The translations under genes were made by a program, and so were the position numbers. Positions 51,464-59,587 of a stretch of DNA of 64,000 nucleotides are shown piece by piece. The DNA comes from Streptomyces sp. ALI-76-A. Lineage in GTDB: Bacteria > Actinomycetota > Actinomycetes > Streptomycetales > Streptomycetaceae. The stretch spans positions 5,828,001-5,892,000 of the forward strand of contig NZ_JASVWB010000002.1 in assembly GCF_030287445.1 (NCBI RefSeq), written 5' to 3'. The notes below the pieces were generated by a model. That model searched no databases. It was not told the DNA's origin and saw only the letters and a list, made by a program, of their open reading frames with translations. Every line of letters begins with the position of its first letter. Within the stretch, counting starts at the first letter, position 1.

Positions 51464-51494
51464 GAGCCCCGGACCGTTCAGGGGTCCGGGGCTC
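51464..51494. terminator. Bidirectional terminator between kinase and wblE
   Basis: A perfect 12-bp stem GAGCCCCGGACC / GGTCCGGGGCTC with a 7-nt loop lies between the convergent kinase and wblE genes, 36 bp beyond the kinase stop. Confidence 0.9.
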
Positions 51495-51613
51495 AACATG
51501 CTCGTTGCCAGCATTCGCTGCGCATCGGGGGTACTGCGCGCTGCGGCTCGGGGGCGGGAGATGCGTACTCGCTGTACGCGCCGCCAAGCTCAGGCTGTTG
51601 AAGGGGTGGGTTG

Positions 51614-51871
51614 TCAGGCGGTGGCCTGACGGGCCCGGTTGCGGGCGGCGCGGCGCTTCATGGCGCGGCGCTCGTCCTCGCTGAGACCACCCCAGACGCC
51701 GGAGTCCTGGCCGGACTCGAGCGCCCACTGCAGACACTGCTCCATTACCGGGCAGCGACGGCAGACGGCCTTGGCTTCCTCGATCTGCAGCAGCGCAGGA
51801 CCGGTGTTGCCGATGGGGAAGAAGAGCTCGGGGTCTTCTTCGCGGCAAACGGCGTTGTGACGCCAGTCCAT
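51614..51871 (-). CDS. wblE: WhiB-family iron-sulfur regulator WblE
   Basis: An 85-residue Wbl protein with the four [4Fe-4S]-binding Cys at positions 9, 37, 40 and 46 (CRRCPVMEQC), the GVWGG turn near residue 58, and a basic C-terminal tail (RRAMKRRAARNRARQ) for DNA contact. WblE-type proteins act with the principal sigma factor region 4. A good GGAGAGG Shine-Dalgarno stands before the ATG. The long 5' region contains a LacI-like palindrome at 51914 and a poly-T/poly-A run near 52091. The neighbourhood matches wblE in S. coelicolor. Confidence 0.94.
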   Translation of the reverse strand: MDWRHNAVCREEDPELFFPIGNTGPALLQIEEAKAVCRRCPVMEQCLQWALESGQDSGVWGGLSEDERRAMKRRAARNRARQATA

Positions 51872-52189
51872 GGCTGCTACCTCTCCTTGGTATTACATGC
51901 AGGGCTTGTGAATGTGAACGCTTTCACGAATCCCTCAACAAGTGAAGGGCCGAACGCCAGGCTCGCCGACGTAGGTCCTGTGGATTGAAGAGGGGTTCCG
52001 GTGATCCGTGGAGGCCGATGGTGCGGGCCGTCTCGATCGCCACGTAGAGACTCGCAAACCTCAGCGGCGGATACAACCCCTTCTGGAAAGTTTTTTTTGA
52101 TTCCTCGGTGTCGGCTAGGTCACAGCCGTACTTCCATGGGGTGGACCCTGGTCTAAACGTTCGAGTGAAAGGACTTTAGCCTCTTCTGC
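51872..52189. other. Intergenic region wblE to diacylglycerol-kinase-like gene
   Basis: 318 bp without a gene. It holds the palindrome at 51914, an 8-bp T-run at 52091-52098, and TGGTCTAAACGT at 52149, which matches the DasR core at only 9 of 12 positions. It must contain the wblE promoter; its length suggests multiple promoters. Confidence 0.5.
51914..51927. promoter_or_regulatory. Palindrome in the wblE upstream region
   Basis: GTGAACGCTTTCAC (arms GTGAA/TTCAC, 4-bp centre) lies 42 bp upstream of the wblE start. The form resembles operators of LacI or GntR-family regulators; no regulator is assigned. Confidence 0.45.
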
Positions 52190-53158
52190 TCACACAATCA
52201 CACGCAGTGCACGGCGTACGCCTGTGAACGCCACGCTGGTACGCAGCCCTAGGTGGTCGCCGTCCATCTGAAGGGGGAGCGGCACCTTCGAATGCAAGGT
52301 GAAGTGGTCCAGGTCGTGCAGGGAGACCGCGTGCTTGCCGTGCGGTCCACGCTCGGGGGACGAAGTGAGCAACTGGGTGCCATACCGGGCAACCGAGGCC
52401 GTCGTCATACGGCTGAGACCGAGTACGTCGAGGCCTTTATCGAACGAGGCCTTAGGTGACGCGTACATCGGGTGATTGCCCAGGAACGTCCACGGAGAGG
52501 TGTTCGAGACTATGGACAGCACCAGATCGGTCACCGGCTCCGCGTCCGGCCGCTCCAGCGTGATCGTTCCCTGCCGGCGGTGTGTCTCGCCGAAGAACTG
52601 GCGCAGCGCCTGCCGTACATAGAGGGCGTGGGTGGACCTGCGGCCGCGCTCGCGCTGCTGTTCCACCCGTCCGACCACACCGGCGTCGAACCCCAGACCG
52701 GCGTTGAAGGTGAACCACCGTGCCGGTACGGCCTCGTCCTCCGTGCCGGGGGTGCCGGAGGCCAGACCCAGGCCGACCGTGCGTTCGCTGCCCTCGCGCA
52801 GGGCGTCCAGCAGGGCGCCGGTGGCCTCCACGGCGTCGTTGGGCAGGCCGAGCGCGCGGGCGAAGACGTTGGTGGAGCCGCCGGGGACGACCGCGAGACG
52901 GGGCAGGCGCTCCGGATCCGGGCCGGCGTGCAGGAGGCCGTTGACCACCTCGTTGACCGTGCCGTCCCCGCCGAGGGCCACCACCAGGTCGACGTCGGTG
53001 CTCTCCGCCGCCTGCCGGCCCAGGTCCCGCGCGTGGCCGCGGTACTCGGTGGTGACCGCCTCCAGCTTCATCTCGCTCGCCAGCGCGTGGATCAGGACAT
53101 CGCGCGTACGTGCGCTTGTGGTGGTTGCCGCCGGATTGACCACGAGAAGTGCACGCAT
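52190..53158 (-). CDS. Diacylglycerol/sphingosine-kinase-like lipid kinase
   Basis: A 322-residue YegS/DgkB-type kinase. The nucleotide-binding motif GGDGTVNEVVNGL is at about residues 62-74, followed by PGGSTNVFARALGLP and the FNAGLGFDAGVV segment, with a C-terminal LPLQMDGD (Asp/Gly) typical of the family. It likely phosphorylates diacylglycerol or a related lipid at the membrane. ATG start (MRALLVVNPAA); the open frame upstream is a poorer start. It is divergent from the small membrane gene with 116 bp between starts. Confidence 0.88.
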   Translation of the reverse strand: MRALLVVNPAATTTSARTRDVLIHALASEMKLEAVTTEYRGHARDLGRQAAESTDVDLVVALGGDGTVNEVVNGLLHAGPDPERLPRLAVVPGGSTNVFARALGLPNDAVEATGALLDALREGSERTVGLGLASGTPGTEDEAVPARWFTFNAGLGFDAGVVGRVEQQRERGRRSTHALYVRQALRQFFGETHRRQGTITLERPDAEPVTDLVLSIVSNTSPWTFLGNHPMYASPKASFDKGLDVLGLSRMTTASVARYGTQLLTSSPERGPHGKHAVSLHDLDHFTLHSKVPLPLQMDGDHLGLRTSVAFTGVRRALRVIV

Positions 53159-53274
53159 GGATTGCAGCGTACCTACTGGGTGGTACCGGGCACAGGGCGA
53201 GGTGGGGATCAAGCGGGACTTCCGGGCGTGAACCTCGCCACGGGGGCGTGCGCGCCGAGGGCTACCCTTCTGGA

Positions 53275-53739
53275 GTGAGCGCTGAGCAGAACCCCACGTC
53301 CGAAGCCGCGGAAGCCGCCGACGAGGCGGCGCCCCGTCCCGGCCGGCTGACCGCCGCGGCGGCGCTGACCGCGCTGGAGGGACTCACCCTCGCCGTCGGC
53401 GGCGTCTGGATGCTCGCGGAGGGCTTCGCGGGTGAACCGGACGACCGTAGGTCGGCGGTCACCGGGGGCATCACCCTGATCGTGCTCGCGCTGCTGCCGC
53501 TCATCGCCACGCGCGGGCTGCTCGGCCGGCGCGGCTGGAGCCGGGGACCGGCCGTGGTCACGCAGATCATGGCGCTGCCGGTGGCCTACAACCTGCTCCA
53601 GGCCGACAGCATGGCGATCCCGGCGGGCATCGCGCTCGCGGTGGTCGCCGTCGCCGCCCTGGTGCTGCTGGTGAACCCGGCGACGACCCAGGCCCTCGGG
53701 ATCAAGGGGCCGGGTCGCGCGCAGGACGGCGAGCGGTAG
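53275..53739 (+). CDS. Integral membrane protein of unknown function
   Basis: A 154-residue protein with four hydrophobic helices (about residues 30-50, 60-80, 95-112 and 117-137) and an acidic N-terminus (EQNPTSEAAEAADEAAP). The family is not recognised; similar proteins are common in streptomycetes. GTG start without Shine-Dalgarno; TACCCT stands seven bases before it, so a leaderless mRNA is likely. Confidence 0.72.
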   Translation: MSAEQNPTSEAAEAADEAAPRPGRLTAAAALTALEGLTLAVGGVWMLAEGFAGEPDDRRSAVTGGITLIVLALLPLIATRGLLGRRGWSRGPAVVTQIMALPVAYNLLQADSMAIPAGIALAVVAVAALVLLVNPATTQALGIKGPGRAQDGER

Positions 53740-53831
53740 GGCGTACCGCAGGCGGGCCGAAGGGCGAGCGGGCGGCCGGGTTCGGCCGGTATCGCGGACA
53801 GGCGTGCTCCGGGCGGCTGTGCCGCTGCGGG

Positions 53832-54950
53832 CTACTCCTCCACCAGCAGTTTCTCGCGGAGCTGGGCCAGGGTGCGGGCCAGCAGCCGGGAGACGTGCAT
53901 CTGCGAGATGCCGACCTCCTGCGCGATCTGCGACTGGGTCATGTTGCCGAAGAAGCGCAGCAGCAGGATCCGCTTCTCGCGCGGAGGCAGGTCCTCGAGG
54001 AGCGGCTTGAGGGATTCGCGGTACTCGACGCCCTCCAGCGCCTCGTCCTCCGCGCCCAGGGTGTCCGCGACCGCCGGCGACTCGTCGTCGGTGTCGGGGA
54101 CGTCCAGGGACAGCGTGGAGTACGCGTTGGCGGACTCCAGCCCCTCCAGGACCTCCTCCTCCGAGATGGCCAGTCTCTCGGCCAGCTCGTGCACCGTCGG
54201 GGAGCGGCCGTGCAGCTGGGACAGCTCCGCCGTGGCCGTGGTCAGGGACAGGCGCAGTTCCTGGAGCCTGCGCGGGACGCGCACCGCCCAGCCCTTGTCG
54301 CGGAAGTGCCGCTTGATCTCGCCGACGACCGTGGGTGTCGCGTACGTCGAGAACTCGACGCCGCGGTCCGGGTCGAAGCGGTCGACCGACTTGATCAGGC
54401 CGATGGTGGCGACCTGGGTGAGGTCGTCCAGCGGCTCCCCGCGGTTGCGGAAGCGGCGCGCGAGGTGCTCGACGAGCGGCAGGTGCATGCGGACCAGCTG
54501 GTTGCGCAGTTCCGCGTACTCAGGGCTGCCGTCGTTCAGGGCGCGCAGCTCGATGAACTTGGCGCGCGCTCCGCTGCGGTCCTGGGGGCTGTGCTGCGCG
54601 GCCCGCACGCTCGGCGTGGCCGTCGCGTCGTCCTCGGAGTTTCGCTGGTGCTCGCTCATCGTCCCGCCCGTCGCCCTTCCCCGAGCCGTCGCCTCGGCTC
54701 GGACAGGGGTGACCCCGATCCGTCCGTCCAGAGGCGTGCTCTGCACGGCACCTTCCCGATCACGCTGCCCGTCGTCCGGGAGGCCCGTCTCCGAGGAGTC
54801 GTCCTCCGGGTGCGGCCGGGCCTGCTCGGGGATGCCGTCGATGCCGTCCGCCATGCGTCGGGATGTGCTCGGACCGCCCGTGCCCCTGGCGGTCGGCAGC
54901 TCCCGTGTGCCGCGCTCTTCGTCCCGCACCGGCCCGTCCCCGTTCCTCAC
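53832..54950 (-). CDS. sigH: Stress sigma factor SigH (sigma-B family), multiple starts
   Basis: A 372-residue sigma factor of the SigB/SigF family from GTG 54950, or 275 residues from ATG 54659 (MSEHQRN). Region 2 (LVRMHLPLVEHLARRFRNRGEPLDDLTQVATIGLIKSVDRFDP in parts) and region 4 (QSQIAQEVGISQMHVSRLLART) are intact. The N-terminal ~97 residues before MSEHQ are acidic and Pro/Gly/Arg-rich and not needed for promoter recognition. In S. coelicolor several SigH forms (about 51-52, 38 kDa and processed forms) are made from different starts and by proteolysis, so both starts here are plausible. GTG 54950 overlaps the ushX stop by four bases. Confidence 0.92.
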   Translation of the reverse strand: MRNGDGPVRDEERGTRELPTARGTGGPSTSRRMADGIDGIPEQARPHPEDDSSETGLPDDGQRDREGAVQSTPLDGRIGVTPVRAEATARGRATGGTMSEHQRNSEDDATATPSVRAAQHSPQDRSGARAKFIELRALNDGSPEYAELRNQLVRMHLPLVEHLARRFRNRGEPLDDLTQVATIGLIKSVDRFDPDRGVEFSTYATPTVVGEIKRHFRDKGWAVRVPRRLQELRLSLTTATAELSQLHGRSPTVHELAERLAISEEEVLEGLESANAYSTLSLDVPDTDDESPAVADTLGAEDEALEGVEYRESLKPLLEDLPPREKRILLLRFFGNMTQSQIAQEVGISQMHVSRLLARTLAQLREKLLVEE

Positions 54951-55360
54951 GCCGGCCCGGGTCCCGCGCCGCGCTGTTTGTAGAGGCTGATCGTCACGGT
55001 CTTGTCCTCGTCGACGGCCGAGGAGACCTTGCCGGCGAGGGCCGACAGCACCGTCCAGGCGAAGGTGTCGCGTGACGGAGCGTGACCGTCCGTGGTCGGC
55101 GCCGAGACCGTGACCTCCAGCGAGTCGTCGACGAGGCGGAACACGCAGCTGAGCACGGAGCCGGGCACGGCCTGCTGGAGCAGGATCGCGCAGGCCTCGT
55201 CCACCGCGATGCGCAGGTCCTCGATCTCGTCGAGGGTGAAGTCCAAACGGGCCGCGAGACCGGCCGTGGCCGTACGCAGCACCGACAGGTAGGCACCCGC
55301 GGCCGGCAGCCGGACTTCGACGAAGTCCTGGGTCGCGGGCTCGCCTGCGATCTGGGACAC
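54947..55360 (-). CDS. ushX: RsbW-type anti-sigma factor UshX/PrsH
   Basis: A 137-residue GHKL-fold ATPase/anti-sigma factor (SpoIIAB/RsbW-like). The Bergerat-type N box reads RIAVDEACAILLQ with Asp/Glu, but the G1/G2 boxes are diverged. It binds SigH and holds it inactive until stress. The GTG start (VSQIAGEPATQDF) is chosen because GGAGG lies five bases upstream; an in-frame TTG four codons earlier sits on that site. Its stop overlaps sigH (GTGA), giving the usual anti-sigma/sigma coupling in the order ushX-sigH. Confidence 0.9.
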   Translation of the reverse strand: MSQIAGEPATQDFVEVRLPAAGAYLSVLRTATAGLAARLDFTLDEIEDLRIAVDEACAILLQQAVPGSVLSCVFRLVDDSLEVTVSAPTTDGHAPSRDTFAWTVLSALAGKVSSAVDEDKTVTISLYKQRGAGPGPA

Positions 55361-55505
55361 CCTCACCTCCAAGGTGGTACAAGCTTTTCGGGGCCGAGGG
55401 TCGCCCCCCGGGGTAACGCGATACGTGGTTCAGCGGTGACGCTATCGCGCTCTGAACGGTCCTGTCCCCGGGACCCCAACCCCATACTGTCACTCATAGT
55501 AAACA

Positions 55506-55520
55506 CACGGATACGCTCCG
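55506..55520. promoter_or_regulatory. Palindrome in the ushX-sigH upstream region
   Basis: ACGGATACGCTCCGT has arms ACGGA/TCCGT and lies 146 bp before the ushX start. The region is known in S. coelicolor to hold several sigH promoters; the role of this repeat is unknown. Confidence 0.4.
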
Positions 55521-55660
55521 TGGCTAGAGGGTTCGCGGGCCCAATTGGGAAGAGAGCGCGCCGGGTTGACGTACCCAGACGTCAGACGGTCGAACCGTCC
55601 TGATCCCGAGTCGCCCCGCGGCTTCCAGGATCACACAACGACAGCGCGCACAGCGACAGA

Positions 55661-55921
55661 TCACACCAGGACGTGGTCGACGAAGCACCAGCGCCAGTTC
55701 TCACCGGGCTCGAACGTGCGCATGATCGGATGGCCGGAATCCTTGTGGTGCTCCGTGGCGTGCCGTTCCGGGGAGGAGTCGCAGCAGCCGACATGGCCGC
55801 AGGTCAGGCACAGCCGCAGTTGCACCGGGTGAGTGCCGGTCGCCTGGCACTCGAGGCAGGTGTCGCTCAGCGGCTCGGGGGCCGGGTGCGGCAGCTCGTC
55901 GGCGTGCGTGCACTGTTTCAT
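55661..55921 (-). CDS. UBP-type zinc-finger protein
   Basis: An 86-residue protein consisting of a ubiquitin-hydrolase-type (UBP/ZnF-UBP) finger: CTHADELP, DTCLECQATG, LCLTCGHVGCCDSSPERHATEHHKDSGHP. The Cys and His pattern is complete for two to three zinc sites. In eukaryotes this fold binds ubiquitin C-termini; bacterial copies have no proven ligand. It stands alone, divergent from the antiporter gene. A weak hairpin lies beyond its stop. Confidence 0.85.
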   Translation of the reverse strand: MKQCTHADELPHPAPEPLSDTCLECQATGTHPVQLRLCLTCGHVGCCDSSPERHATEHHKDSGHPIMRTFEPGENWRWCFVDHVLV

Positions 55922-56006
55922 GATTGCCAGATTACGACGGGTGTGCGGATGATCGCGCGGAGAGCCGAAGGCGGCACATCACGATGAACGAGGGCGGGCG
56001 AGGACC

Positions 56007-57602
56007 ATGGACGTGATGCCACTGCTGTTGCTGGTGGCGGGCAGTGCCGCGGTCGCGGCGGCGGCCCGGCGTACCCCGGTGCCGGCTCCGCTGCTGCTGG
56101 TCGCGGCCGGACTGGCGATCAGCTACGTCCCCGGAGTGCCCGAGTACACCCTCGACCCGCACGTCGTCCTGCCGCTGGTGCTGCCCCCGCTGCTGTACAC
56201 GGCGGCCACCGACAGCTCGTACCTGGACCTGCGGGCGCAGCTGCGGCCCGTGGCACTGCTGTCCGTCGGGTACGTCCTCTTCGCGACCTTCGCCGTCGGC
56301 TGGGCCGCCTACATGATCGTGCCGGGCCTGCCGCTGACCGCGGCGCTGGTGCTGGGCGCGGTGGTGGCGCCGCCGGACGCGGTCGCCGCCACGGCGGTCG
56401 CCCGCCGCGTGGGGCTGCCCTCACGGATCACCACGATCCTCCAGGGCGAGTCCCTGGTGAACGACGCCACCGCGATCACCGCGTACCGGGTGGCCCTCGC
56501 GGCGGCGGTCGGCGAGGGTGCCACCTGGGCCGGCGGGATCGGTGAGTTCCTGCTCGCGGCGGTCGGCGGCATCGGCTTCGGGCTGGTCCTGATGGTGCCG
56601 CTGCACTGGCTGCGCACCCATCTGAGGGAGGCGCTGCTGCAGAACACGCTCTCCCTGCTGATCCCGTTCGTGGCGTACGCGGCCGCCGAGCAGGTGCACG
56701 CCTCCGGGGTCCTCGCGGTCGTGACCGTCGCGCTCTATCTGGGGCACCGCGCGTGGGAGGTCGACTTCGCGACCCGCCTCCAGGAGGAGGCCGTCTGGAA
56801 GATGGTCGCGTTCGTCCTGGAGACCGCGGTGTTCGCCCTGATCGGACTCCAGCTGCCGGTGATCCTCCGGGGTCTCGGGGAGTACGAGGGCGGCCGCGCG
56901 GCCTGGTACGCGGTCTGCCTGTTCCTCGTGGTGGTCGCGTCCCGGTTCCTGTGGGTGTACCCGGCCACCTTCCTGCCGCGTTGGCTGTCCTCCCGGATCC
57001 GGGAGCGCGAGGCCGACCCGACCTGGAAGGGTCCCTTCGTGATCGCCTGGGCGGGCATGCGGGGCGTGGTCTCCCTGGCCATCGCCTTCTCGATCCCGCT
57101 GACCGTGCACGGCGGCGCCCCCTTCCCGGAGCGCAACCTCATCCTGTTCCTGACCTTCACCACGGTCATCGGGACCCTGGTCCTCCAGGGCCTGACCCTG
57201 CCTCCGCTGGTCCGCCTCCTGAAGCTGCCCGGCCGGGACACGCAGGCCGAGACCCTCGCCGAGGCGAACGCCCAGGCGCAGGCCTCCCGGGCCGCCGAGC
57301 GGCGCCTGGACGAACTCCTCTCCGACGAGGACAACGCCCTCCCCGGCCCCCTGGCCGACCGCCTGCGCACCGTCCTGGAGCGTCGCCGCAACGCCGTCTG
57401 GGAACGCCTCGGCCAGGTCAACCCGCTCACCGGCGAGACCGTCGACGACACCTACCGGCGCCTGTCCCGGCAGATGATCAGCGCCGAACGCGCGGTGTTC
57501 GTCAAGCTCCGCGACGCCCGCCACATCGACGACGAGATGCTGCGCACCCTGCTGCGCAGGCTGGACCTGGAGGAGGCGGCGGCCTATCGGGAGACGGTGT
57601 GA
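56007..57602 (+). CDS. CPA1-family Na+/H+ antiporter
   Basis: A 531-residue membrane protein with about 12 helices in the first 400 residues and a cytoplasmic C-terminal domain rich in Arg/Glu/Ala coiled coil (RLDELLSDEDNALPGPL). The signature region GAVVAPPDAVAATAVARRVGLPSR with the paired acidic residue, and ILQGESLVNDATA with the essential Asp, match NhaP/CPA1 antiporters. It exports Na+ (or K+) for H+. AGGACC upstream provides only a weak site before the ATG; the start could be GTG-led elsewhere but this ATG matches the family N-terminus. Confidence 0.9.
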   Translation: MDVMPLLLLVAGSAAVAAAARRTPVPAPLLLVAAGLAISYVPGVPEYTLDPHVVLPLVLPPLLYTAATDSSYLDLRAQLRPVALLSVGYVLFATFAVGWAAYMIVPGLPLTAALVLGAVVAPPDAVAATAVARRVGLPSRITTILQGESLVNDATAITAYRVALAAAVGEGATWAGGIGEFLLAAVGGIGFGLVLMVPLHWLRTHLREALLQNTLSLLIPFVAYAAAEQVHASGVLAVVTVALYLGHRAWEVDFATRLQEEAVWKMVAFVLETAVFALIGLQLPVILRGLGEYEGGRAAWYAVCLFLVVVASRFLWVYPATFLPRWLSSRIREREADPTWKGPFVIAWAGMRGVVSLAIAFSIPLTVHGGAPFPERNLILFLTFTTVIGTLVLQGLTLPPLVRLLKLPGRDTQAETLAEANAQAQASRAAERRLDELLSDEDNALPGPLADRLRTVLERRRNAVWERLGQVNPLTGETVDDTYRRLSRQMISAERAVFVKLRDARHIDDEMLRTLLRRLDLEEAAAYRETV

Positions 57603-57763
57603 GAGGAGCCGCGGCGGTGTGCCGACGCGGCCGTGGGCCGTGCCCGGGGAGAGCGGTGCACGGTCGTGCCGCTCACGACCTCGCCCCGCCTCCGGCATCG
57701 CTTCCGCCGTGCCGCCCGGGCGGCCGTCGCCGGGACGGCGTCGGCGCCGGCGCCGGGCCGGGC

Positions 57764-58660
57764 TCAGCCGGGGAAGGGTGATCCGGTGATCACGGCGGCG
57801 AGCGTCGTGCCGCGCGGAAAGGCGCTCTCCGCCGTCAGGGAGAGGAGCGCGTAGAGCAACTTGGCGACATAAAGACGCTCCACGGGCAGCCCGTGACGCT
57901 CCTCGAAGTCCTCGGCGAAGGCGTCGAGCTCCGGGGTGGTGCGGGCGTAGCCGCCGAAGTGGAAGCGCTCGTCGAGATGCCAGGTGCCGCGCGGGCCCCC
58001 GAAGGCCCGCTGTTGCAGGGCGCGTATGTCGGAGGCCAGGAAGCCGCCCCTGAGGACGGGGACGCCCAGGGCGCGCTGTTGCGGGGCCAGTCCGGCGGCC
58101 AGGCCCGCGAGCGTGCCGCCGGTGCCGCAGGCGATCGCGACGACGTCGGCCCGGCCGGCCAGTTCCCCGCCGAGCGCCCGGCATCCCCGTACGGCACGGA
58201 CGTTGCTGCCGCCTTCGGGGACGACGTACGCGTCCTCGGCGCCCGCCGCGCGCAGCACGGCCGCCCGCGTTCCCGGCTCGGACGCGTGACGATATGTCGA
58301 CCTGTCGATGAAGTGCAGTCGCATGCCGTCCGCCGCGCACCGGGCCAGGGAGGGGTTGAGCGGCCGGCCGGCCAGCTCCTGGCCGCGGACCACGCCGACG
58401 GTGGGCAGGCCGAGGAGGCGGCCCGCCGCGGCCGTGGCGCGCAGATGGTTGGAGTACGCGCCGCCGAAGGTGACGACGGTACGGCCGGCGGCCGCGGTGA
58501 GGTTCGGCGCGAGTTTGCGCCACTTGTTGCCGATCAGCTCCGGGTGGATCAGGTCGTCCCGCTTGAGGAGCAGACGCACGCCGTGGGGGGTGAGACGGTC
58601 GTCCTCGATCTCCTGCACGGGGGAGGGGAGCCGGGGGCGCAGGGCGGCGAGGCTGGTCAC
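57764..58660 (-). CDS. PLP-dependent D-cysteine desulfhydrase/ACC deaminase-like enzyme
   Basis: A 298-residue tryptophan-synthase-beta-superfamily enzyme. The PLP lysine is in LIGNKWRKL (about residue 46), the phosphate-binding loop in GTGGTLAGL (about 177-185), and FGGAYSNHLRATAAAG positions Ser/Asn for the cofactor. The family includes D-cysteine desulfhydrase and ACC deaminase; residues deciding between them were not resolved, so the specific substrate is open. GTG start (VTSLAALRPR). It precedes the amidase gene, read in the same direction, by 24 bp at its 5' side. Confidence 0.85.
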   Translation of the reverse strand: MTSLAALRPRLPSPVQEIEDDRLTPHGVRLLLKRDDLIHPELIGNKWRKLAPNLTAAAGRTVVTFGGAYSNHLRATAAAGRLLGLPTVGVVRGQELAGRPLNPSLARCAADGMRLHFIDRSTYRHASEPGTRAAVLRAAGAEDAYVVPEGGSNVRAVRGCRALGGELAGRADVVAIACGTGGTLAGLAAGLAPQQRALGVPVLRGGFLASDIRALQQRAFGGPRGTWHLDERFHFGGYARTTPELDAFAEDFEERHGLPVERLYVAKLLYALLSLTAESAFPRGTTLAAVITGSPFPG

Positions 58661-58693
58661 CGCACCATTGTCACCGCCGGCCGGCGCCGTCCG

Positions 58694-59284
58694 TCACTTC
58701 AGGCGGTCCCGGATGCGCCCCCGCATCGACGCCATCGTGAAGCCGCGCGGGTCCACCTTCCCGGGCTGCCACTCCAGGTGACCGATGACCGAGCGTTCCG
58801 TCCAGCCGTGGCGACGGCAGACCGCCGCCGCCGCCTTCTCGATGGCCTCCAGCTGGACGCTGGGCCAGGGGTCCTGTCCGTCGCCGAGGTTCTCGCACTC
58901 GAATCCGTAGAAGTGACGGTTGCCGTCCGTGTTGGCCTCGTTGTCACCCGGCAGCCCCTTCTCGGCGATCACCGCGCGCAGCACGTCGTCGTCACCGAGT
59001 CCCGCGTGGTTGGCGCGGCCGTAGCCGACGAGGTGGACCCTGCCGTCCTTGGTGATGACGCCGTGGCACAGCGGCCCGGGCAGGCCCTCGTAGCCGTCCC
59101 GGCAGAGCTGCACCGTCCGCGCGCTGCCCTTGGTCACCGTGTGGTGGATCATCACACCGTGCACCGGACCCCAGGGCCCCTTGTGGTTGCGGTTGTGCTG
59201 CTCCCAGTCGCCCACCTCGACGACGGTGAGCCCCTCCGCCTTCAACGCCGCCAGGAAACTGCCCGCGGACATGGGTGAGGCCAT
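58694..59284 (-). CDS. N-acetylmuramoyl-L-alanine amidase-like protein (Amidase_2)
   Basis: A 196-residue protein with the zinc amidase_2 fold: VMIHHTVTKG (His near 44), CHGVITKDGRVHLVGYGRANHAG, and a late GHLEWQPGKVDPRGF with the third zinc ligand region. It looks cytoplasmic: there is no signal peptide, unusual for cell-wall amidases, so it may act as a recycling enzyme, an export-independent lysin or a phage-derived remnant. GGAG stands six bases before the ATG. The open frame continues upstream without a site. Confidence 0.85.
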   Translation of the reverse strand: MASPMSAGSFLAALKAEGLTVVEVGDWEQHNRNHKGPWGPVHGVMIHHTVTKGSARTVQLCRDGYEGLPGPLCHGVITKDGRVHLVGYGRANHAGLGDDDVLRAVIAEKGLPGDNEANTDGNRHFYGFECENLGDGQDPWPSVQLEAIEKAAAAVCRRHGWTERSVIGHLEWQPGKVDPRGFTMASMRGRIRDRLK

Positions 59285-59587
59285 GGCCGGCTCCTTCGTG
59301 GTGCGTGCCGGCCGCCGTGCGCGGCCGTCTCGTACCGCTGCTTGTACCGGAACCGGCCGGTCCGGACTACTCCTTCGCGCAGTGTGCGAGCCGATCCGGA
59401 CAATCTCGTTCCGCCCACCCCGATCCCCACCCATACGGGCATGAATCGCTCACGTGCCCAGGCCATGAGTGATCCAATCCCGCTCTTTCGTGTAATAGCA
59501 CTGACACGCTCCGTAATGGAAGTCTTGGTGGCGCAGATCGATGCGCGGGGCAGACGCCGTCGCGCATGACCGGGAGGGCAATTCCTT

